This document shows, piece after piece, positions 10,641 through 19,367 of a stretch of DNA of 64,000 nucleotides. Below the pieces are notes generated by a model, which did no database searches, was not told where the DNA came from, and saw nothing but the letters and a program-made list of their open reading frames with translations. The stretch lies in assembly GCA_019925105.1 (NCBI GenBank), contig JAHGAU010000005.1, positions 62,001 through 126,000 of the forward strand, read 5' to 3'. This stretch comes from Niebla homalea. Lineage: Eukaryota; Ascomycota; Lecanoromycetes; Lecanorales; Ramalinaceae. Position 1 is the stretch's first letter, and each line of letters opens with the position of its first letter. The position numbers and the translations under genes are program-made.

Positions 10641-11410
10641 ACCCCCCGCACTGTTCTCGTCAATACCGGCACTCGCCCGCCCAAGCCAGTCCGCCACATT
10701 GACCAACGCACACCCCGGTTTGGGCTCGCACAATGCCCACTGAGTGCAACTCTCCTTCCCTTCCGCGGGGTCATGATTGTTGTTAGGAGGGGGCATCTCG
10801 ATCAGGATACCCCAGTTCTCGCAGAAGAGGGAAGTAAGGGTGCCTTGATCCGTGTGCGTGTAATCTGCCGCGGAAGATTTGAGGGGTAAAGTGGGGGAGT
10901 AGATGAGGTTGAGGGCGGTATCGGAGGGTTGAGAAGGCTGGTGGGTGGTTTCGAAGCGTGAGTTGGGAAGAAGGTGGAGGGCGGTGGAGATGGCGGTCAA
11001 CATAGTCAGGTTAATGCTTTGTATAGTAGAAGCAAAGCGGATCAGAGGGTCTTTGTGGGAGTGGAGGGCATCTGGGAGGGTGAGGTGGTTGAGAGAATCT
11101 TGGCGGAGCTGTGAAAGGGGAGGGCTGTCAGCAAGGGGGGATGTTATCGAGTTGTGTAAAAGTGAGGAAGGATATATACTTCAAACATCTGTTGCTTTTC
11201 ATTGTGAGTGAAATGGTTCTTGGAAGCGGTATAAACCTGTTGCAGCAGAGGTAGAGCTTCCCCACTGGGCTCATTGGAGAGGTCCAGATGGAAAAAGCCG
11301 ATCGACTGGCAGGCGTGGAAGAGTCTGTCGATTTCAGTAGGGTCCTGTTTTGCTATGAGGCTGTAGTCGATGGTCTGTGAGTGGGGCGACATCGATCTTC
11401 TGATTAGGAG

Positions 11411-11830
11411 CTAAAGTCCTCTGGGTGAAGGCGGTGCTGTGAGGCATCTTGAAGGAGGACGAGGGTGTTGACTCCTTAATTTTGTAAGCGAGGGGAAAGA
11501 GATCAATGTTGGAGGCCCATCACATGCAGTCAGACGTGTCGTGTGAACTTCTTTCTCGATCACGTCTTGGCAACGGGAAGCGCTGGGGGGAGGGTTATTG
11601 GGATTGAGGGCACGTTCGAGGAGGTTGATGTTGAACACGGGGACCGTGAGTCTTGAGTGGTTCAGCCTCGCTAATTCCAAGACGTAATATCACTTCAAGC
11701 GGCATGATGCAATTTTCTCGATCCATCCACCCCGTAATTGTTGGCGGTGCGGATGGCGTCGTTGAAGCCTAATGCATTCTCTGACATGCGCTGGTAAAAA
11801 AGCTTCGTCGTCGGTAACCGTCGGTCGAAG
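11411..11830 (-). other. coding-like remnant, unidentified
   Basis: The minus strand has two protein-like stretches, RMSENALGFNDAIRTANNYG (about 11800-11740) and LTVPVFNINLLERALNP (about 11650-11600), separated by a stop. I do not recognise the family. It lies between the dioxygenase and the haem-oxygenase-like remnant and may be a fragment of another lost gene. Confidence 0.3.
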
Positions 11831-11928
11831 ATGATGCTGGAAGCGGAAGCAAACATCATGCCCATTTCTCCATTCTGTTTTCGGTGTGAGATGCGATGAC
11901 AGAGATTGTCAGACTGTGGAATACAAAC

Positions 11929-13370
11929 ATGTCACGGGGGCTTGAAAGTGATGCTCCTTCAACCATACTCCGAGGTCTATTCATCTTGGTCCTTGTGATA
12001 TTACTCGTCAAGGCGTATTTGAATAGCTGGTCGGTGGAGAAAGAAGACAATGATACCACAGTTGGCAAAAAAAAAGACAACCCCAGATGAGCAATCGGAT
12101 GACCTCAAAGATCTCAACCTGTACAAGAACCTATACTTTAGGTTGCACAACGTGGAGCGATATCCCGAGATCCTTCCACAAGCCAGGGACCAACTGATAA
12201 CCTTGTTCGCCGAGACGGTTGCAGAATCCTCCAACAGTCTACGAACCTGGAATCTTATCTATCAGAGATTACTCGCCAGTTGCTCTGGAGCGGTTCCTGC
12301 AAATTGAGAATGACAAGATAGTGAGGCGGTGGGAACAATACGTGTTGAGGCGTCGAGCCGGCTCTCCCCTGGAATTGTTTGAAGACAAGGCGGAGGCTGA
12401 GTGGTGGCTCAGACAGATTGCTCCAGTCAAATAGGTCGATGGCGCGTGGCTGGGATACATCAACAAGATCACCACTCCATTTGCTCTTCGCCGTGTGACC
12501 AAGGATGCCTTTCAAGTACTGTCGGGAGAACTGGGGGACGGCAAAGTGCACATGAACCATGTATTCGTATATCGTGAGCTGATGAAGGGGATCGACCCCA
12601 AACTGCGGCACACGATCCCAGCTTCATCCACCCAGACCGCAAACTTGACGAGGTCTGTGTGTGGAAAGCTGCAGTAGCCCAATTATTGATTTCTATCTTC
12701 CCACACGAGTTCCTTGCAGAAATCCTTGGCTTCAATATGCATTTCGAAGGCTTGACCATGGATACGATGAAGGCAGCCAAGGAGGTGGAGGAAGTCGGTC
12801 TGGATCCTTACTATTTTGTTCTCCACGTCTCCTTAGACAATGCCGACTCCGGCCACACTGCAATCGCCATGAATGCCGTCATGAAATACCTGCAACTCGT
12901 CCGTCAAACAGAGGGAGAAGCATCGGCGCAAAAAGCCTGGAGGAGAGTGCAGACTGGTTACAGGCTGTCAAACAATCTCTCTGGAATTCCAAAAAGCCCT
13001 TCACGACGCACCCTGACCCGAAACTCGTCCCCACGCAACGCCCGCGAGGCTGAGATCATCAAAGTCTTCAAAGCCAAAGCCCCTGTAGCGCACAAGATCC
13101 ACTGCGGCAGCCGGATCAGGTTCGGTGGCCGCAAGTTGGACGATTGGCTCGAGCCTCAAGCCTTTGAACAAAAACAATGGCAGATGGATTTCTTGGACCA
13201 CTTGAGCAATCTGAGTCCGTGGGTCCCCAAAGGGAACAGCAGCAACAGCAAGTTGATCAGGGAGCTCTTGTGGGGAGGCAAGATGTTTGGGTCCTTCACG
13301 CAGAGCGAGGTCGAAGTTGTCCAGCGATGGATCAACGCTTTGGGGAAGCCGGACCCAAGTCTATACAGTC
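11929..13370 (+). pseudogene. haem-oxygenase-like (iron-containing redox enzyme fold) protein, decayed
   Basis: Long protein with an N-terminal membrane anchor (LRGLFILVLVILLVKAYL) and a helical domain like the haem-oxygenase/diiron-oxidase fold. Diagnostic runs are HMNHVFVYRELMKGIDPK, FPHEFLAEILGFNMHFEGL and LHVSLDNADSGHTAIAMNAV, with His/Glu residues in metal-ligand-like positions. The frame is broken at least four times: at the A9 run 12067-12075; near 12240 (AESSNSL to ILSIRDYSPVAL); TAG at 12432-12434 (APVK to VDGAWLG); and near 12620-12640 (before FIHPDRKLDEV). The last long frame carries a C-terminal part (SNSKLIRELLWGGKMFGSFT, VVQRWINALGKPD), then turns into antisense of the neighbouring glutamine-synthetase-like gene, so the 3' end is lost. 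Metal-binding function is inferred from fold resemblance only. Confidence 0.7.
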
Positions 13371-14306
13371 GCCCTCGGCAAAATCGCGACGAAGCCAGTT
13401 GTCGTAGTTGGGCATGGAGATGGCAGAGATGGCAGGGACGCTGCTCAAGACACCTGCAAGGAAAGAGTCATCCTTCTCGTTGGACGAAAGTGAGATGTGG
13501 AAGTGCTGACCAACACAGTGGGTCTTGTCGAATGGTTTCGGGGCCATGGTGGCGTACAAGCCATGTCTGACAGCATAGGACTTGATGGCCTCCTGAACGT
13601 GGGTGAGGGCATCGGTCGCTTTCAAAGGAGACATGGGATCTATCTGAAGCTTGAACAAGCCACTGACAAGCTCGGCATGAAACGTCCAGATCGGGATGCC
13701 GGCCTTGTCAGTATCACGAACGGCATCCTCGAGGATTGGCAGGAACGGTGTTCTCAAAGAGGCGGTCGACGAATACGACGATACCACCTTCACCGGCTCT
13801 GTCGACTCTGGAGATGCAGTCAGGTAGAATTCCGTTTCAATACCGACCTTGAAAGTGATGCCGTGGCGGTCTCGGATCTCTTGTTCAGCTTTCTTCAGGA
13901 TGGACCTTGGACAGTGATCAAAGCGACGGCCGGCTTCATCGATGCAGCACATGACGGCAGCATGACCAGGCTGATAGTGACAGATGGTGAGAGAGGACCA
14001 GTCAGGGACCAAGGAGTCCTTGGCTCCAGCATTGACCTCATGGAATTGGCCATCGAGCAAGAAACAGCTGGCGATCGGACTGGCTACACTGACGGTACCG
14101 CCCTCAGCAGCGAGGGAGAGTGGTTGACGGGTGGTGACGATGCGGGTGCGCACCGTCGCGGTGAAGTCGATCCATTGTAACCTGACAAACTCGATGCTGG
14201 AATCATCAGCGAGCATTTGTCGAACTTTCTCAACATTCGCGTCACAAGGAACGCCCAGAGGATCTGTCCCGCCTGGCATTGTTAGAGTATCTAGAGGGAT
14301 GATCAA
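13332..14306 (-). pseudogene. glutamine-synthetase-like protein (FluG/GS fold), C-terminus missing
   Basis: One uninterrupted frame of 324 aa from ATG 14306. The N-terminal beta-grasp part contains FVRLQWIDFTATVRTRIV. The catalytic part has GIETEFYL (the ExE metal site), AELVSGLFKLQIDPMSPLKATDAL, RHGLYATMAPKPF and CVGQHFHISLSS. Family members continue well past MPNYDNWLR into an Arg-rich active-site segment (NRDxPxR-type). Here the frame instead runs into sequence antisense to the convergent haem-oxygenase-like remnant and stops. So about 60-100 C-terminal residues are absent, probably by the same deletion that removed the neighbour's 3' end. Without the last catalytic arginines activity is doubtful. 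Such GS-like proteins in fungal clusters may ligate amines rather than make glutamine (inference). Confidence 0.72.
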
Positions 14307-14727
14307 GAGATGATGACTTTATCACAGGTAGAAATATTGCGGACGACGAAGTAATTAAGTCTACAGAGTACTTCTACCCCCATGTCATAGCGGTATCATG
14401 CGTCATCTCAGCGCCGTTTAATCGACGATGCATCCATTTGAGCTGCAAAGAAAAACTGTGATAAGCTATCGTTCGCTTCAGGCCTATAGATCATGGGGTA
14501 CAGGGACCGGGATGCGCATAGCTGGACGATGCCTAAATTGTATTTTCCGGGGAGGGAGGGGGAAGGAAGACGCCCCGCACTTGACATTGCTGACCGGCTA
14601 TACCACCTCCCACCGTATCCAACATCATTCACGATCAACTCTCAAAAAATACATGGAAGAACGCTTGTGATGACTTTTGGCTGGCTACGAACTGATGGAA
14701 ATGGAGTAAATGTCTGACAATGCTTCT

Positions 14728-16689
14728 TCACAGCAACTTCCTCAAGATCTTCCCACTCGGGCTTTTGGGAATGGTATCGACAAAGCTGACACCTCCATCG
14801 AGATGTTTATAGCCTACCAAGAGGCCTGCAATGAATTCTCTCACAGATTCTTCAGATAGTGAGTCGTGCTTGCGGATCACGAGTGCCTTGGGTGCTTCCG
14901 AGTTCTTGTACTTGACGCCAATGACAGCCGCGTCTTCAATATCGGGATGGGTTCGAAGGATACCTTCGAGTTCGGCTGGGGAAACCTGCCAGCCCCGTAC
15001 TACTCACTGATCAGCAGCTACTTGTGAGGAAGATATGGGTACAGGCTACCTTTGATGAGATCCTATCAGATGCATGGTCAGCCAAACTATAAAGGATATC
15101 GACCGCTCGAGAAGATCCTACCTTTTGTCGGTCAACAACAAAGATCCTCCCATGGGAATCAAAATTCCCCACATCACCCGTCTTGAGCCAGCCATCCACA
15201 AAGAAGTCTGCAGTCGCACGTTTATTTCCGAGATATCCATTCATGAGGCGAGGTCCACGAACACAGATCTCTCCTCTCTTTCCAGGGTCTCGCACGAAGA
15301 TGCCACGGTTGTTAACCAATCTGTACAATCTTCAGCCAAAATGTATGGTAGCGTTACTTCTGGTCATGGACTCACTTCGCTTCGACGTTGGCCAACAGTC
15401 TGCCAACACTGCCAGATTCGTCCCGCTCCGGCCACTTGAGTGTCGAGATCCATCCTGCTTCTGTCATCCCATACACCTGTGCGATGCAAGCATCTGGAGC
15501 CAACAGTCGGTACATCTTCTTCACCACAGCTGACTCCAATGGTGCGCCTCCACACCAGACAAATCTGATGTGCTTCAAGAAATCTCTGGGTGCTGTCCCT
15601 GTCACAAAGGAGACAATCATCGGTGGTACCAGCAGCACTTCGTTGATATCGAATTGCTCCACAATCTCAACGAATTGAGACATGGAGAAGCGAGGCATGA
15701 TGTAGGTTGTGTGTCCCTCCCGCAAAGGTGCCAGATTCGAGAGAGGGGCTGCAAAGGTGTGGAACATTGGTAGGAATATCAACCTATCAATCGTGAGCAT
15801 ATTCCATGACCCAAAACGAGCAGTCGATACCTGGTGATATTATAGGGCTTGGGAACAGGGTCATCAACGACGGAATTAAAGGCCACCCAAGAGTAATGCG
15901 AGAAAACAGCCAACTTTGGCATCCCGGTCGTACCGCTGGTGGTGACAAGGCAAGCCAAGGTGGCCTTTGCAGTCTCCACACTATCGAATCGATACCAGTC
16001 CTCCTCGCCATGCGTGAAGAGCTCATGCCACGGCCTGATGCTGGTGGGTGGTGAGCTTTTATCCTGGCCAAACCAGAGGAGATTTGAATCCGGGATGCTT
16101 AATTGCTTTGCTACATTCTGGACGGTTGAGAGCAATTCTGGAGCTGATATTACTAGGGCAGGATTGGAGGATTCGAAGAGATCCGTGAGCTCGAATTCTT
16201 TGTAACCTGGATTGGAGCCCAAAAAGACGGCGCCGGCGCCAATAACAGCCAAGAAGATGAGAGGATAATAAATCTACCACACGATCAATTCCAATCACTC
16301 TGACATTCACTCCACAAACACCATACGTCCTGCAATGAAAACAAGTCTTGGTCAGCTTGATTCGAAATTTGGAAAGAACTCTGGATTCTCACATTGAATG
16401 AATGTAGACAAACGCAGTCACCGTGACGGACACCCAACCTTCGAAGCCCCTTGATCATCGACCGGATGGCGCTGCGAGCTTGAGGGATGGTGATGTTCCT
16501 CGATGGATTGAGGGCATCAACATAAACCTACGGATTCAAAAATTAGGAGACCTGGATGTAAGGTTGGAATCAAATACTCATTACCGGTTGCTCGGGGTCA
16601 TGCCTGTCCCCGTTCTCAAAGATCCAGCTCAGGAGATCATTGCCAGGGACATCAACATATCGCGAAGATTTATAATGCATGGTCGACAT
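14728..16689 (-). CDS. AMP-dependent acyl/aryl-CoA ligase (4-coumarate-CoA ligase-like)
   Basis: ANL-superfamily adenylating enzyme, 528 aa, expected to activate an aromatic or fatty carboxylic acid as adenylate and then CoA thioester. Motifs in order: LVTTSGTTGMPKLAVFSH (P-loop-like A3), LPMFHTFA, VWCGGAPLESAVV, QVYGMTEAGWI (A5), GWLKTGDVGNF... (A7, TGD), VDRQKDLIKVRGWQVSPAELE (A8 hinge), and PKSPSGKILRKLL with the catalytic Lys near the C-terminus. Eight exons: 16689-16585, 16527-16393, 16329-16327, 16273-15831, 15783-15376, 15329-15122, 15062-15050, 14999-14728. They total 1587 nt in a closed frame, with introns of 46-63 nt. Exon 3 is 3 nt and exon 7 is 13 nt. The C-terminus has no evident peroxisomal SKL-type signal. 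Apparently intact, in a block where several neighbours are broken. Confidence 0.88.
16327..16329 (-). other. 3 nt microexon (one Asp codon) of the AMP ligase
   Basis: On the minus strand ATTGCAG precedes GAC and GTATGG follows. This splits a 119 nt gap into two normal-sized introns (63 nt with branch GCTGAC, and 53 nt). Inclusion gives the junction HSFN-D-IYYP, matching the FND-IYYP form expected in the family; skipping leaves out the Asp. Confidence 0.6.
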
Positions 16690-17269
16690 CTTGTGTGTTC
16701 CTAATCCAAAGTCGGCCTCGTCTGTTCCAAAAGTGAAAGGTGAGGATCAAGAGGGAAAAACTGGATAGCCATCTGATACAATCGATAGCCATTCGAAGAA
16801 TACTCCCAAGCAAACTTAGGGCACGTGCATGGTTGTCGCTGCTCGACACTCACTCTTTCTAGCGTCGTCGTGCAACCCCGAATTTTGATTTATGTTTACG
16901 CCATGTGCAGGCTGCAGATGGCTAATGCAGGGCCCTAAACAATACTGCAGACCCCGCAGGTGGAGCAAGAAGAGATGCAAGAGGCATATCGGAGCATTTC
17001 CATTTATGCGATGATCAACGCCTTTTCTATTCACGTGTGCAACGATACTCCGTCGGGCTGCAGCTCAAGCGCTTTGGTCCTCTCCAGAGGTCGGCCTCGC
17101 CCACAATCGGGCAACAAGACACAGGATGAAAAGCCTACCATACGCTACTGCGCTGAATCGATTCAAACCAACATGAACTACCACGTCCAGCTGCACGTCC
17201 CTCACTTGGCACAAGGCTTTACTTTTTTCCCACGGCAATGGGGAATCCTTCCTCTCTCGCCCCTCAGTA

Positions 17270-19280
17270 ATGGCGTCTTCAACGGCAAAAGTAGCTCTGG
17301 CCGATGATTCCCTGGCAGCATCGGTGACTGCTGCTGCTCTCTTTCCCAGAAATGGACCGGATCCATCAGCAAGGTCATGGGGTCACCAACCTTCAGGAGC
17401 TACATTCTCTGCTCAGCATATGTTACCTAAGCAGCCCCTGCCGTCCCTCCAATCATCCTGCGAGAGGTACCTCACTGCCCTGAAGCCTCTCCAATCAGAA
17501 GAAGAGCATCTCAAAAGTGAAGCTGCAGTCAAGGATTTCCTGAATGGTGACGGGCCTATTCTCCACGCGCAGCTCAAGAGATATGATGATGGCCATGCAA
17601 ATTGGTTCGAGCATTACTGTTATGAATCCTTTCTGGGTGATGATTCTCCTGTGGTGCTGGGCTCGAATGCCTTTTGCGCATTCAAAAAAGACCCACGGGA
17701 TCAGATTGCTCGGGCTACAGCCCTTGCCCGCTCCGCCGTCGCCTTCTCCCAGGCGATTCGCGAAGATCGACTGCCGCTTGATGAGATTCGCGGTGTACCC
17801 CAATGTATGAATCAGTATTGGTGGCTGTTCGGAGTGGCCGGAGTGCCGGGAGATGATGGCGGTAGACTTCGAATGGACCCGGATGCTAGGCACATTATTG
17901 TCCTCTGTCGAGGGCACATTTACAGCGTGGATGGGTTCGAACAAGGTTCGAGCGATGTCGTCAGCGACATGACCTTGTCGCGGAGCTTGCAGGCCGTTGT
18001 GAGCGACACAAAAAGTGGTGAGAAGCATGATGCAGCCATTGGCTTGCTCACCACCGAGAATCAAAAGGTGTGGAACCGATGTTGGAAGCTTCTCATTCAC
18101 AAAGAGTTGCAGAACGGTCGAAATATGAGCACGATAGACTCCTCGCTCTTTGCTCTGTGTCTGGATGACAATGCCCCCAAGACAGATTCCGAGATATGTA
18201 TGAACATAGTCTGTGGCACCAATGTCCAGGATGGAGGTGCACAGGTAGGAACATGCATGAACCGATGGTACGACAAGCTTGCGATCATTGTTTGCCAAAA
18301 TGGTGCAGCCGGCATGAACTTTGAGCATACCTGTACGGATGGGTCGGTGGACATCAAAATGGCCGTCGATATCTATGAGGGCTCGCTCAATAATAACTCC
18401 AAGCCGACGACGAATGATCATAATACCAATCATGGTGGGTGGCCACGATTTCACAAATTGAAATGGGACGTTCCCTCCGAAGTGAAGGATACCCTCCAGA
18501 CTGCCACCCACCACCTGGAAGACAGCATCGACCAGCACCAGCTCCAGACCCTCAACTTTCCCTGATTACGGAACCACCTTCATCAAATCGTCCGGCTTCT
18601 CCCCGGACGCCTTCTTCCAAATGGTCCTGCAAGCCGCCTACTACAAGACCTACAAGCGAATCCGTAGCGGCTTCGAGCCGGTCGTGACCCGGCAATTCCT
18701 GCACGGCCGCACCGACGTCGTCCGCACCACCACAGCCGAAGCCGCCGCCTTCGCGCGCACCTTCAGCGACCACGACGACGACGACGACGGGGCCCGGCCG
18801 GCGGCCGAGAAGAAGATCGAGGCGATGCGCCGCGCCGCCGCGGCCCACGGGGTGTTATCCAAGAGCTGCGCCAGGGGACACAGCCACCACCGGCACCTGT
18901 ACGTGCTCCAGCAGCTGTGGAAGAAGCGCCGGGCCTTCTTCGAGGCCAACGCCATGGCCGCAGCCGAGGCCGGTGTCGACATCCCCGCCGACCTGAAGAC
19001 GCTGGGGACCGAGCCCGCCACGACCATCTTTACGGACCCGGGCTGGTCCCAGCTGGGCACCACGATCCTCATGGGCAGTAATGTGGACAATCCTAGTTTG
19101 GCGTATGCAGGCTTCGGGCCGGCAGCGGCGGAGGGGTTCACGGTTGTGTATACGATCCGGCAAGATCACATTGCTGCGAGTGTGACGTGCAGGAATGGTG
19201 AGGCGGAGAGGTTCACTCGGGCGATTGAGAGCACTTTGAAGGAGCTGCATACCATGTTACTGATGCAAGAAAATTTATGA
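17270..19280 (+). pseudogene. carnitine/choline O-acyltransferase with one frame change
   Basis: Acyltransferase that moves acyl groups between CoA and carnitine. ATG 17270; N-terminal part LPSLQSSCERYLTALKPL; substrate-binding run MNQYWWLFG; DARHIIVLCRGHIYSVD; catalytic His in FEHTCTDGSVD (HxxxDG); C-terminal part QMVLQAAYYKTYKR and TIRQDHIAASVTC. The first frame ends at 18565 just after LNFP. The continuation DYGTTFIKSSGFSPDAFFQ is one base out of frame, and removing one T from the TTT at about 18555-18557 would join them, so a single-base insertion (or base-call error) is the simplest reading. No intron fits. The part after about 18560 is far richer in GC (GCC/GCG/CGC codons, a GAC run) than the part before. 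Function is likely in peroxisomal/mitochondrial or pathway acyl transfer if the frame is intact in the living strain. Confidence 0.75.
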
Positions 19281-19367
19281 TCCACCTATAGTTTAAGTAT
19301 GACATGAGTACCACCCATTAACGCATGACCAAACCAATCTTGCCTCCAGCCTTGAGTCGGACTATCC

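Larger units (their letters stand above)
9764..11392 (-). pseudogene. 2-oxoglutarate/Fe(II) dioxygenase (isopenicillin N synthase-like), split by a transposable element
   Basis: Member of the 2OG-Fe(II) oxygenase superfamily. Read on the minus strand from ATG 11392: N-terminal DIOX_N-like part (DPTEIDRLFHACQSIGFFHLDL), a short intron ending CACAG, a helical part (LRQDSLNHLTLPDALHSHKD), then the iron-binding strand YTHTDQGTLTSLFCENWG (HxD) and CALVNVADWL. After codons for NYK the gene is cut by an insertion at 9899-10632. It resumes on the far side with SKAALRSSRHRHTQVGDGFRERWF and ends at TGA 9764-9766. If the insertion and one 8 bp target copy are ignored, the frame runs straight through the junction. 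The part between FEV and LRQD looks about 30 residues short of the family, and a frame-shifted start 50 nt upstream resembles an extended N-terminus, so other lesions are possible. Neighbours are biosynthetic-type genes. Confidence 0.8.

Noticed and set aside
17495..18538. 347-codon open frame antisense to the acyltransferase
   Set aside because: Opposite a clear coding frame with acyltransferase motifs; no family features of its own, so a shadow frame.
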